Of a stretch of DNA of 64,000 bases, positions 9,495 through 17,927 are shown piece by piece. Source of the stretch: Lentilactobacillus kisonensis DSM 19906 = JCM 15041 (lineage in GTDB: Bacteria > Bacillota > Bacilli > Lactobacillales > Lactobacillaceae); assembly GCF_001434135.1 (NCBI RefSeq), contig NZ_AZEB01000008.1, positions 1 through 64,000 on the forward strand, read 5' to 3'. The notes beneath the pieces were generated by a model. That model made no database searches. It worked only from the letters and a program-made list of their open reading frames with translations, and was not told the DNA's origin. How positions within the stretch are numbered: the first letter of the stretch is position 1; the number at the start of each line of letters is the position of its first letter. Both the position numbers and the translations under genes were made by a program.

Positions 9495-10322
9495 ATGAAA
9501 AAGGCCCTTTTATTTTCCAAAATTTACATTCTGAGTTTCATCTATTTCATTCTTTTTCTGTTTTTGAGCCATTTAACACCGACATATTCTTTCAAATCAT
9601 CAATAACTCCCTTTGACTATTTTAATGCCCTAAATGGCCTCATTTGTTTTCCAATAGCCATCAGCTGGTTGAAAACAATCATCAACAGGACCCGCGATCC
9701 CAACATCAAGAGGCGTCCCAACGCGTTAAACCGGGGCGCCGATAATTCCTCATATTTTTTGGCCGTCCAAACCAGTAATGCCACGATATTGGTTCCCGGC
9801 GGTTACGATTCCGTCATCTTTCGACTGCTTCTGGCTTTTTTCATTAACACAATTGGCTACATTTTCTCAGTACCACTCTTAGTCTTATTGCTCCTTTCAA
9901 GCCAATTCAAGTGGCATTTATTTGAAACCCTCATTTTAGCCGCCGCGCGTTATCAATATAACAGCGACATGAAACGGTCAAGATTCATTTCCCGCATTGA
10001 TCTCAACAAACTAACCGAACTCATTAACGGACACATCCCAGCCCTGATCTTTATCGGCAGCCCACAAGACCGGGCGAGTCGCCTTATCGCGCCAAAGCTA
10101 CGGTATGCGTTAAAATTGAACGCTACGCATATTTTTTATTTCAATTATACCGATAATGAGTTATCAGCTAATGCACCATTGTTCAAAAACATTGGCATCA
10201 CGTCTCTGCCAACACTAGTCCGAATAGATGGCAATGGTAGCGTGATTGCGACCGATCCAAACTACTTAGAAAACACGATTCAGTTATGGCCACAGCAATT
10301 AAAACCACGTAAAAAACCGTAA
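9495..10322 (+). CDS. Membrane protein with degenerate thioredoxin-fold C-terminal domain
   Basis: 275 residues from ATG 9495, with GGAGGG seven bases upstream (better than the in-frame ATG at 9480). Three to four hydrophobic segments (about residues 8-28, 45-58, 105-130) are followed by a soluble domain (about 170-270) that looks like thioredoxin: ALIFIGSPQDRASRLIAPKL at the active-site position and the cis-Pro loop ITSLPTL. The CxxC redox motif is missing (SPQD in its place), so a dithiol redox activity is unlikely. The closest known type is the thioredoxin-like bacteriocin-accessory proteins of lactic acid bacteria, but no bacteriocin genes are nearby. Function unknown. Confidence 0.65.
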   Translation: MKKALLFSKIYILSFIYFILFLFLSHLTPTYSFKSSITPFDYFNALNGLICFPIAISWLKTIINRTRDPNIKRRPNALNRGADNSSYFLAVQTSNATILVPGGYDSVIFRLLLAFFINTIGYIFSVPLLVLLLLSSQFKWHLFETLILAAARYQYNSDMKRSRFISRIDLNKLTELINGHIPALIFIGSPQDRASRLIAPKLRYALKLNATHIFYFNYTDNELSANAPLFKNIGITSLPTLVRIDGNGSVIATDPNYLENTIQLWPQQLKPRKKP

Positions 10323-10349
10323 AGCCAGTTATTTGCCTTTACGGTTTTT
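10313..10349. terminator. Bidirectional terminator between the convergent gene at 9495 and bioY
   Basis: 12-bp stem AAAACCGTAAAG (10313-10324) / CTTTACGGTTTT (10337-10348) with T tracts on both strands; it overlaps the end of the plus-strand gene and closes the convergent bioY transcript. Confidence 0.85.
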
Positions 10350-10365
10350 ATTAATAATTAATACT

Positions 10366-10908
10366 TTATAGCCTTGTCGTTTCGCCATCCCAAGTCCGCA
10401 TCCGGACCGCCACCAAATACGCAGCAACGACCTTGAGCGTGTCCCCAGGGATAAAAGCTAAGTTTGATAGGAGCGCGCCAACCAATGAGATTGGGGTTAC
10501 CAGCCACAGCCAAAGTGATCCGATGACGTCCACCGCCAGCACCCCGACAACCCACATCATCGCCAACCGGGACCAGCGACGATTAACAAATGGCATCGAA
10601 AGGCTATAACCCATCATCCCCGGTGTTAACAACCAGCCCAATAAATAACCGCCAGTCGGTCCAATGAAGACCGCGGGCCCAGCTTGACCGCCACTAAGAA
10701 CTGGAAAGCCAATAAGGGCTAGTAGTAGGAATACCAAAATCGATAATGTTCCTTTTTTAGGGCCTAAAATTACGGCTGCCAACATAATCCCTAAGTTTTG
10801 CATCACAATCGGAACTGGAATAAAGCCTAGGGGAAGTGGTGGAATGATACCTAAAATAATAATAACCGCCGTTATTAATGCGGTTTGGACAATTTCGCGG
10901 GTTTTCAT
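10366..10908 (-). CDS. bioY: Biotin transporter BioY (ECF S-component)
   Basis: 180 residues from ATG 10908, chosen because AAGGAG lies five bases upstream; the in-frame GTG at 10929 lacks a ribosome binding site. Six hydrophobic segments and the BioY signature in the PVPIVMQNLGIMLAA and FIGPTGGYLLGWL regions. It imports biotin across the membrane, powered by the ECF module, here probably ecfA1-ecfA2-ecfT at 48.8-51.3 kb. A BirA-like operator lies 25 bases upstream, so expression is likely biotin-controlled. Its place at the end of the fatty-acid cluster fits the need for biotin on AccB. Confidence 0.95.
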   Translation of the reverse strand: MKTREIVQTALITAVIIILGIIPPLPLGFIPVPIVMQNLGIMLAAVILGPKKGTLSILVFLLLALIGFPVLSGGQAGPAVFIGPTGGYLLGWLLTPGMMGYSLSMPFVNRRWSRLAMMWVVGVLAVDVIGSLWLWLVTPISLVGALLSNLAFIPGDTLKVVAAYLVAVRMRTWDGETTRL

Positions 10909-10932
10909 AAGCACTCCTTGGATGTCCACTCT

Positions 10933-10964
10933 TGGTTAAGCTCACTCACTGATAAGGTTAACCA
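10933..10964 (-). promoter_or_regulatory. Candidate BirA operator upstream of bioY
   Basis: On the minus strand TGGTTAACC - 14 bases - GCTTAACCA, an inverted repeat that fits the general BirA operator layout (TTGTWAACC - 14 to 16 bases - GGTTWACAA). It sits between birA and bioY, 25 bases before the bioY start. Confidence 0.65.
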
Positions 10965-10985
10965 CCAGTGGACAATTTTGATTTT

Positions 10986-11975
10986 CTATCCCTGATAGCC
11001 ACTTTCTGGTAAGTATACCTTAGTGACCTCACCACTTGAGATCGTTAATTGACCTGATGTGGTAGTCATTACCAATGCCCCTTCGTTATCAAAGTGATCA
11101 GCAATCCCCGTATAGACCCGCGTTCCCATTTCAACTCGAATCTTTCTGCCCAGAATATCCGATAACTCCGCGTACTCAGCTAGGAAATTGCCAGTTTGAT
11201 ACGTCTGAAACATATAAAAGAAATTGTCAATAACGCGGGCAACAATTTGGTTACGATCAGCCTGGCTATGAGCAACAATGGCCCCAGCTTTATGCTTGAT
11301 TGGATCAGGAAAGCCTTCGGAATCAATATTGAGGCCGATCCCAATAATCACATTTTCATGAGAACCATCTTCAAGGCTTGAAGTCGTCTCAGTCAAGATC
11401 CCACCGCATTTTTTATCATGAGCCAAAATATCGTTCACCCATTTAACCCTGAAATCCACTTGCGGAAAAAACGGCTTCAACGATCGGACCACGCACACGG
11501 CCGTTCCGGTTGTGATGAGTCCAGAGTGAATTGCTTGGCGGGTTTGCATGGGAATCAACAGGCTCATATAAATACCAGTCCCACTAGGCGAATAAAACCG
11601 GCGGCCCAACCGCCCCCGCCCCTTTGTTTGGGTATCCGTAATAAAAATTTGCGATTTAAAAACCGTTCTTTCCGTGGCATACTGCTTGGCATAGTCGTTT
11701 GTAGACGTCAACTGATCAAATACATGAACCCTCACCGGATAACTCGTCACCCGATAGTGTTCGATCACCTGGGCATTAAAGCAATTAGATTTCAGGTAAG
11801 CGTACCCAATTCCCTTTCGAGTCTCAATGATGTGGCCACTTTGTTCAAGCTTTAAGATATTGTTATAAACGGCGGGCCGGCTAATGTTGAACCGTTTTGC
11901 TAACTCATTACCAGAGATATAGCGATTATCTGAAGCTAACAAAGCCCGTAAAATTTGTGATTGATGATCTGCCAT
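10986..11975 (-). CDS. birA: Bifunctional biotin-protein ligase / biotin operon repressor
   Basis: 329 residues. Residues 1-60 form a winged helix-turn-helix (ELAKRFNISRPAVYNNILKLE); residues about 80-260 form the ligase domain with GRGRLGRRFYSPSGTG (biotinyl-AMP binding), KWVNDI and GGILTE; a small SH3-like C-terminal domain follows. It joins biotin to the Lys of the AccB MKM motif via biotinyl-AMP. Presence of the HTH makes it the repressor type, and an operator is seen next to bioY just downstream. It starts 35 bases after fabI, so it is probably the tail of the acc-fab transcript. Confidence 0.95.
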   Translation of the reverse strand: MADHQSQILRALLASDNRYISGNELAKRFNISRPAVYNNILKLEQSGHIIETRKGIGYAYLKSNCFNAQVIEHYRVTSYPVRVHVFDQLTSTNDYAKQYATERTVFKSQIFITDTQTKGRGRLGRRFYSPSGTGIYMSLLIPMQTRQAIHSGLITTGTAVCVVRSLKPFFPQVDFRVKWVNDILAHDKKCGGILTETTSSLEDGSHENVIIGIGLNIDSEGFPDPIKHKAGAIVAHSQADRNQIVARVIDNFFYMFQTYQTGNFLAEYAELSDILGRKIRVEMGTRVYTGIADHFDNEGALVMTTTSGQLTISSGEVTKVYLPESGYQG

Positions 11976-12010
11976 AATTGTTCCCTCACAATCCGCCTTG
12001 AACCGACCAA

Positions 12011-12769
12011 TTAAATCAGATGAACGCCCTTATCAACATACACAACGTCACCGGTCATCCCTGTCGATAAATCACTCATTAAGAATGCCGCAACGTTACC
12101 AATTTCGTCCGTCGTAACACTCTTTTGATCAACCGTCCGGGATTCAGATTCTTTTAGCAATTCCCCATGATGCTTGATGCCAGTGACCGCCAACGTTTTA
12201 ACGGCACCAGCTGAAATTGCGTTTACCCGAATTCCCTTAGTTCCCAGTTCAGAGGCCAGATAGCGAACGTTAGCTTCCAAAGCAGCCTTCGCAACCCCCA
12301 TCATATTATAATTAGGAATTGCCCGGGTAGACCCAAAGTAGGTGAGCGTCATAATACTAGCAGTGTCATTTAAAACGGGCTGAGCGTACCGGGCAACGGC
12401 GATCAGTGAATAAGCACTAATGTTTTGGGCTAAATCGTAACCATCTTTGGTCGTATGAACCAGCCCAGAAGTTAACGTATCCTTATCCGCAAACGCAATC
12501 GCATGAATCACCCCGTCAATTTTACCGTAAGTTTCACCAATTTTGGTAAACGCCTTTTCAATGTTTTCATCTTCTGAAACATCACATTCGATTAAATCGA
12601 GGTCTTCGGGAACAAAACGCGCTAAACTCTTCTTAATTCGGTCATTTTGGTACGTCAAAATCACCTTTGCGCCTTGGTTGATAATTGCTTGGGTACATCC
12701 CCAAGCGATGCTGCGCTTGTTTGCAACCCCCATGATTACAATTGTTTTACCATCTAAAAAGCCACTCAT
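12011..12769 (-). CDS. fabI: Enoyl-ACP reductase FabI (NADH-dependent)
   Basis: 252 residues, normal length. SDR-type fold with N-terminal cofactor loop GVANKRSIAWG and the FabI catalytic arrangement Y-x6-K (YNMMGVAK). It carries out the last reduction of each elongation cycle on acyl-ACP in the cytoplasm. Last Fab gene of the cluster, 26 bases after accA. No FabK or FabL seen in the window. Confidence 0.96.
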   Translation of the reverse strand: MSGFLDGKTIVIMGVANKRSIAWGCTQAIINQGAKVILTYQNDRIKKSLARFVPEDLDLIECDVSEDENIEKAFTKIGETYGKIDGVIHAIAFADKDTLTSGLVHTTKDGYDLAQNISAYSLIAVARYAQPVLNDTASIMTLTYFGSTRAIPNYNMMGVAKAALEANVRYLASELGTKGIRVNAISAGAVKTLAVTGIKHHGELLKESESRTVDQKSVTTDEIGNVAAFLMSDLSTGMTGDVVYVDKGVHLI

Positions 12770-12795
12770 TATTGGGCCTCCATCTTCTTGATTAA

Positions 12796-13572
12796 TTAAA
12801 AATTCTGAAACCGGCGTTGGCGTTGGTCCACTAATTCATTGACAGGCAAACTACTCAGTTCAGTAAACTGATCGTCAATAAAATTCCGCAAATCGCTCAA
12901 ATCATCACCGGGTTGATACTCATGAATAATTTTATTAATAATACCATCTTTTAGCAAGCTCTCCGGTGTTAATCCGAGTTCTTCAGCGGCTTGTTGAACC
13001 TTAGCCGAATCCTTCCACATAATACTTGCGTACCCTTCAGGCGAGAGTACCGAATAAATGCTGTCCTCAAACATAAATACCCGATCACCACAGGCTAAGG
13101 CGAGGGCCCCGCCACTACCGCCTTCACCAACGATGATCGTGATGTAAGGCACCTTCAGCTGCATCCCTTGGATAATACATTGGGCCACCGCCGATCCTTG
13201 ACCATGGTATTCGGATTCAACATCCGGCCAAGCCCCCGGTGTATTAACCAACGCCAGTATCGGCCGTCGAAACTTCTCCGCTTGCTTCATTAACCGCAGC
13301 GCTTTTCGATAGCCTTCCGGTGTGGGGCTGCCAAAGTGGCGGTCGATGTTTTCATCGGTATCCCGACCCTTTTGAATCCCAACCACGGTAATTGGCCGCT
13401 TCTTAAGCAAGCCGATCCCACCAACAAGTGCGTGATCGTCAGCTTCTAAGCGGTCCCCATGCTGCTCAAAGAAATCAGTTGTAAGCCCATCAATGAGCGC
13501 CGCAATTGAAATCTTATCTTTTCGGCGAGCCCCTTGAACCCGCTGATAAGCTGTTTTATTAACCATTGCCAT
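12796..13572 (-). CDS. accA: Acetyl-CoA carboxylase carboxyltransferase subunit alpha
   Basis: 258 residues, somewhat shorter than the approximately 320 of E. coli AccA but usual for lactobacilli. Carboxyltransferase signature around GEGGSGGALALACGDRV and NTPGAWPDVESE. With AccD it transfers CO2 from carboxybiotin on AccB to acetyl-CoA, making malonyl-CoA. The start overlaps the end of accD by 14 bases, implying translational coupling. Confidence 0.96.
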   Translation of the reverse strand: MAMVNKTAYQRVQGARRKDKISIAALIDGLTTDFFEQHGDRLEADDHALVGGIGLLKKRPITVVGIQKGRDTDENIDRHFGSPTPEGYRKALRLMKQAEKFRRPILALVNTPGAWPDVESEYHGQGSAVAQCIIQGMQLKVPYITIIVGEGGSGGALALACGDRVFMFEDSIYSVLSPEGYASIMWKDSAKVQQAAEELGLTPESLLKDGIINKIIHEYQPGDDLSDLRNFIDDQFTELSSLPVNELVDQRQRRFQNF

Positions 13573-14401
13573 TCTCCCTTGTATGTAAAAGCAGCAGTTT
13601 GGCTAACGTCTCTTTCATATCCGCCCGATTGACAATTTGATCGATAAAGCCGTGTTTCATAACGGTTTCAGCGCTTTGAAAATCCTTGGGCGGCCGTTGC
13701 ATAATTGTCTGTTCAATCACCCGCCGGCCGGCAAAGCCAATTAAAGCGTGAGGTTCAGCCAAAGTAATATCGCCGTCCATTGCAAAACTGGCGGTCACTC
13801 CACCAGTCGTTGGATCGCAAAGCACAACGATATACAATAACCCGGCCTTACTATGGGCCGCCACAGCACTTGAAACCTTCGCCATCTGCATTAAGGAATT
13901 GAGGCCCTCTTGCATCCGAGCCCCGCCGGAAGCCGTAAACATAATAACCGGCAGCTGCTTTCTAGTAGCCAATTCAAATAACCGGGTGATCTTTTCACCG
14001 GTGGCACTTCCAAGGCTGCCCATAATCCAAAACGGATCCATAACGCCGACTGCCACGGCGTGTTTATCTAAAAGGGCCGTGCCAGTCAACACGCTTTCGT
14101 TAATACCGGTCACCTTTTTGGCTTTTGCAATTTTAGCCCGGTATTTCTCATCGGTATAACGGTCAGGCACGGTCAGGTCCCTATCTAGTTCAGTAAATTT
14201 ATCGAAGGTCGTCTTAACCCGGCGCTTAGCCAGCATTCGAAAGCCGTAACCACATTTAGGGCAGGTATTGTTGCGGCCAGCCCGCATGGATAGAAATTTG
14301 TAATGACAAATCGGGCATTCCCTCAGCACGTGATCGGGAATTGCGTCCATTCGTTTAACTAATTCATCGTGACTGGGCATTTTAAACCGACTCTGCAACA
14401 T
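13559..14401 (-). CDS. accD: Acetyl-CoA carboxylase carboxyltransferase subunit beta
   Basis: 280 residues. An N-terminal four-cysteine zinc finger is intact (CPIC at about 34-37 and CPKC about 20 residues later). Crotonase-like carboxyltransferase body with FTASGGARMQEG and DPTTGGVTASFA. Partner of AccA in malonyl-CoA formation. It overlaps accC by 20 bases and accA by 14. Confidence 0.97.
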   Translation of the reverse strand: MLQSRFKMPSHDELVKRMDAIPDHVLRECPICHYKFLSMRAGRNNTCPKCGYGFRMLAKRRVKTTFDKFTELDRDLTVPDRYTDEKYRAKIAKAKKVTGINESVLTGTALLDKHAVAVGVMDPFWIMGSLGSATGEKITRLFELATRKQLPVIMFTASGGARMQEGLNSLMQMAKVSSAVAAHSKAGLLYIVVLCDPTTGGVTASFAMDGDITLAEPHALIGFAGRRVIEQTIMQRPPKDFQSAETVMKHGFIDQIVNRADMKETLAKLLLLHTRENGNG

Positions 14402-15761
14402 GGAACCCCTCCTTACGAGTCAATACATCATTCTCAATGAAACTAGTCGAATAATGACCAGTCCTAAAGGCATCCGTATTGATTAAGTATTTCAAGAATT
14501 GCTGGTTTGTACCGACCCCATTGATCTCAAGCTCATTTAGAACTCGGTTCATCTTGGCAATCACTGCATCGCGGTCATTAAGGTGAACAATGACCTTAGC
14601 AATCATGGAATCATAAAATGGTGAGATGAAGCTCCCCTGAGCAACGCCGGAATCAATTCGAACGCCTAATGAACCAGCCGGAAAGAACAAGTGATTAATC
14701 CGGCCAGGGCGGGGCGCAAAGTGATTGCTAGGGTCCTCAGCATTTAGCCGACATTCAAGGACATGTCCCTTTACGGCAGCGTCAGCCTGCGTGAAATCTA
14801 ATTCCTGACCAGCAGCGACCTTAAGCTGAGCCTTCACCAATTCGATGCCGGTAACTTCTTCGGTAATCGTATGTTCAACTTGAAGCCGGGTGTTCATCTC
14901 CATAAAGTAGAAATGATGATCCGCATCCATCAAGAATTCATAAGTTCCGGTGTTCGTATAGCCTAGCTTTAAAGTAGCATTGGCAACAATTTTTCCGAGG
15001 GCTTCTCGCTCGGCTGGCGAAATGAAGATGCAGGGACTTTCCTCAATCACCTTTTGATGATTTCGCTGGAGTGAACAATCCCGCTCCGGCAAATAAACAA
15101 CGTGTTGAAAATCATCGGCGATCACCTGCATTTCAACGTGCTTCGCATTTCGAATCACTTTTTCTACATAAATGTCATCATCGTCGTATGATACCCGGGC
15201 TTCCCGTTGGGTTTGTTCAAAAGCACTTGCAAGCTCTTCTGGCCGGTCCACTTCCCGAATGCCCTTGCCACCACCACCAGCAGCCGATTTCAACAGAACT
15301 GGAAAGCCAATTGTTTTGGCAACCAGTTCAGCTTGGGCGCTGGTTTTGACAACCCCATCGCTACCGGGGATGACCGGGACACCCGCTTTTTTCATTGCTT
15401 CTCTCGCATTTGATTTATCACCCATCAGCGAGATTAACTCGTGGCTTGGGCCGATAAATTTAATATGGCAAGTCTCACAAAGTTCGGCAAATTCAGCGTT
15501 CTCTGATAGAAAGCCGTAGCCAGGATGGATTGCTTCACAGCCAGTTAAGTTGGCCGCACTGATAATCTGGGCCATATTCAAATATGATTCGCTGGGTTGG
15601 GGCCCGCCGATACAAATTGCTTCGTCGGCTAAATGAACGAACAAACTGTCTTTATCAGCACTAGAATAGACCGCTACCGCCGTGATTCCCATATCATGCA
15701 GGGTCCGGATAATTTGAACAGCAATTTCACCACGATTAGCCACTAATACCTTTTTAAACAT
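14382..15761 (-). CDS. accC: Biotin carboxylase subunit of acetyl-CoA carboxylase
   Basis: 459 residues, full length. The N-terminal biotin carboxylase domain (VANRGEIAVQIIRT), an ATP-grasp domain with Gly-rich loop KSAAGGGGKGI, and catalytic EMNTRLQVEH are all present. It carboxylates biotin on AccB with ATP and bicarbonate. It lies 14 bases after the small fabZ paralogue, within the tightly packed operon. Confidence 0.97.
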   Translation of the reverse strand: MFKKVLVANRGEIAVQIIRTLHDMGITAVAVYSSADKDSLFVHLADEAICIGGPQPSESYLNMAQIISAANLTGCEAIHPGYGFLSENAEFAELCETCHIKFIGPSHELISLMGDKSNAREAMKKAGVPVIPGSDGVVKTSAQAELVAKTIGFPVLLKSAAGGGGKGIREVDRPEELASAFEQTQREARVSYDDDDIYVEKVIRNAKHVEMQVIADDFQHVVYLPERDCSLQRNHQKVIEESPCIFISPAEREALGKIVANATLKLGYTNTGTYEFLMDADHHFYFMEMNTRLQVEHTITEEVTGIELVKAQLKVAAGQELDFTQADAAVKGHVLECRLNAEDPSNHFAPRPGRINHLFFPAGSLGVRIDSGVAQGSFISPFYDSMIAKVIVHLNDRDAVIAKMNRVLNELEINGVGTNQQFLKYLINTDAFRTGHYSTSFIENDVLTRKEGFHVAESV

Positions 15762-15775
15762 CTGCTCACCCCATT

Positions 15776-16192
15776 TTATTCAACGGCAAAAATTAAGTCT
15801 GCTTCACAAATTGATTGGCCATTGCGCCGAATCGTTCCGTGACCCAGGCCAATATTGCGCTTTAGCTTTTTCATGATAACTTCAAATTCCAACTTGTCAC
15901 CAGGCCGAAAATCAGCTTGAAAGACAGCGTTTTTAATCCCACCAAAGAAAACGTTCTTCCCTTGGTTTTCAGGCATGGACAAAATTGCCGCCACGCCGGT
16001 TTGGGCCATCGCCTCAATCATAATTGGCCGTGGCACCACCAAATGAGTTGCCGGCTGGTTGGCAAAGAACCATTCGTTGATCGAAATCAGCTTAACCGCT
16101 GAGGCAGCAACTCCTGGTTCAACGTTGGTAAACTTATCAATCATTTCAAAAGGGTATCGCTGCGGAATAACATCATTTACTTCTGGTTTCAT
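15776..16192 (-). CDS. fabZ: FabZ-like hotdog-fold protein lacking the catalytic His
   Basis: 138 residues, hotdog fold, clearly related to FabZ (VIPQRYPFEMID; IMIEAMAQTG). Aligned without gaps to the first FabZ of this cluster, the HFPG motif carrying the catalytic His becomes QPAT, so the His is Gln, while the catalytic Glu (IEAMAQ) remains. Lactobacilli commonly have a second fabZ at this place between accB and accC. Without the His, ordinary beta-hydroxyacyl-ACP dehydration is doubtful; it may be a partner of the active FabZ or have a changed reaction. It starts 4 bases after the accB stop. Confidence 0.85.
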   Translation of the reverse strand: MKPEVNDVIPQRYPFEMIDKFTNVEPGVAASAVKLISINEWFFANQPATHLVVPRPIMIEAMAQTGVAAILSMPENQGKNVFFGGIKNAVFQADFRPGDKLEFEVIMKKLKRNIGLGHGTIRRNGQSICEADLIFAVE

Positions 16193-16196
16193 CTGA

Positions 16197-16673
16197 TTAC
16201 CCCTTTATCACTTGAAAAATCGGCTGGTCATATTCAACCATACTGCCATCTTCAACTAAAATATTAGTGATTGTGCCAGAAACATCGCTCTTAACTTCAT
16301 TAATCATCTTCATGGCTTCAATCACACAAACCACCTCGCCCTTTTCAACGTGGTCGCCCTGCTTTTTGAAAACCGGCTTATCGGGGCTTGGCGCAAAGTA
16401 AACAACGCCAACCAGCGGCGCCTTAATTTCAGCAACGTTATCCGAAACAGCTGGTTTAGACTCGCCCGCTGATTCTGGCTGTCGGTTAGTCACTTTAGCA
16501 TCGACACCGTCTTCAAGGCTATCTGATGGTTCAGCTGATTCTTGGACACCTGGTCGATCATCTTGCTCACGCTTACTCAAAGATAATTTAAAATCGGCCT
16601 GTGATAATTCAAATTGCTTCAGTGATGATTTATCAAATTTATCAAGTAACCGTTCAATTTCTTTTTCATCCAT
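16197..16673 (-). CDS. accB: Biotin carboxyl carrier protein
   Basis: 158 residues. An acidic, Ser/Pro-rich linker (about 30-75) precedes a biotinyl domain (about 80-158) with EAMKMINE, the Lys being the biotin attachment site used by BirA. It carries carboxybiotin between AccC and AccA/D. It starts 3 bases after fabF. Confidence 0.97.
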   Translation of the reverse strand: MDEKEIERLLDKFDKSSLKQFELSQADFKLSLSKREQDDRPGVQESAEPSDSLEDGVDAKVTNRQPESAGESKPAVSDNVAEIKAPLVGVVYFAPSPDKPVFKKQGDHVEKGEVVCVIEAMKMINEVKSDVSGTITNILVEDGSMVEYDQPIFQVIKG

Positions 16674-16676
16674 CTT

Positions 16677-17906
16677 CTAATCACATCCCTTAAATGCAAT
16701 TACCGCGTTATGGCCTCCAAAACCAAATGAGTTACTAATCGCGTAATTAACCGGGGCCTGCTTATTAGCATCGTTAACCAATTCAATATCACATTCCTCG
16801 TCTTGATTAACCACGCCAACGTTAACGGGCATCTGATTATGCTGAATTGCGCCAATCGTTGCCACCGCTTCAATCGCGCCGGCAGCCCCTAAAGCATGAC
16901 CCGTCATCCCCTTAGTGCTGCTGACCTTAACGTGATCATTCTTAGCAAAGACCTGCTTGATCGCCTTTGCCTCAGCACTATCGTTAGCGTGGGTGCTAGT
17001 TCCATGGGCGTTAATATAATCAACGTCAGTTTCATCAATCCCGGCTTCATCAACCGCCTGTTGCATGGCCCGAATGGCTCCCTTGCCTTCTGGATCTGGT
17101 GCAGTCATATGATAAGCGTCACTCGTCGTCCCGTAACCAACAATTTCAGCTAAGATATTAGCACCACGCGCTTTGGCATGATCGTAGTCTTCTAGAATAA
17201 CCGTGCCAGAACCTTCACCAAGCACAAACCCATTTCGGTCCTTATCAAATGGAATTGACGCCTTCTTTGGATCAGCTTCCTTAGAGAGGGCTGTCAGCGC
17301 AGCAAACCCAGCAATCCCAATTTCGTTTACCGAAGCTTCAGTGCCACCCGCAATGATTGCTTTTGCCTTACCCTGCTTAATATATTCAAAGGCATTTCCA
17401 ATTGCATTAGTTCCTGATGAACAAGCAGTCACAATTCCCTGGCTAGTATTCAACGCGTTAAAGGCAATCGAAATATTACCAGCCGCCATGTTAATGATTG
17501 AGTCCGGGACAAATAACGGGGAAACCCGCTTTGGGCTCTTGTCGTGCATTTTGATAACCTGCTCTTGAATGGTTGTCAAACCACCAATACCAGAACCATA
17601 GATAACGCCTAGATCTTCGGGGTCAATGTTATCCTCAGTAAGACCAGCCATCTCCATCGCTTCCTTCGCACTATACAGCGCATAGGTACAGAAAAGGTCG
17701 TTTCGCTTGGCAAATTTTTTATCGACCCGTTTCAACGGATCAAAGTCAGTGACCTCACCAGCAACGGTAATGCCAGTGGGCTCAGCATCAAACTTGGTAA
17801 TTGCATTGATGCCAACCTTGGAAGCAAATAAGTTCTTCAAAAAACTGTCAACATCATTTCCAATGGGAGAAACAATTCCCATTCCAGTAATTACTACTCT
17901 GCTCAT
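16677..17906 (-). CDS. fabF: Beta-ketoacyl-ACP synthase II
   Basis: 409 residues, thiolase fold. Catalytic Cys in TACSSGTNAIG, His in NAHGTSTHANDS, His in TKGMTGHALGAAG, and the C-terminal FGFGGHN loop. It condenses malonyl-ACP with acyl-ACP in elongation. Lies between fabG (21 bases) and accB (3 bases). Confidence 0.97.
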   Translation of the reverse strand: MSRVVITGMGIVSPIGNDVDSFLKNLFASKVGINAITKFDAEPTGITVAGEVTDFDPLKRVDKKFAKRNDLFCTYALYSAKEAMEMAGLTEDNIDPEDLGVIYGSGIGGLTTIQEQVIKMHDKSPKRVSPLFVPDSIINMAAGNISIAFNALNTSQGIVTACSSGTNAIGNAFEYIKQGKAKAIIAGGTEASVNEIGIAGFAALTALSKEADPKKASIPFDKDRNGFVLGEGSGTVILEDYDHAKARGANILAEIVGYGTTSDAYHMTAPDPEGKGAIRAMQQAVDEAGIDETDVDYINAHGTSTHANDSAEAKAIKQVFAKNDHVKVSSTKGMTGHALGAAGAIEAVATIGAIQHNQMPVNVGVVNQDEECDIELVNDANKQAPVNYAISNSFGFGGHNAVIAFKGCD

Positions 17907-17927
17907 TAATTTACTCCTTCAACAATT

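Noticed and set aside
9495-10322. Bacteriocin accessory gene with an associated bacteriocin cluster
   Set aside because: No bacteriocin precursor, immunity or dedicated transporter gene is seen on either side, so only the fold resemblance is reported.
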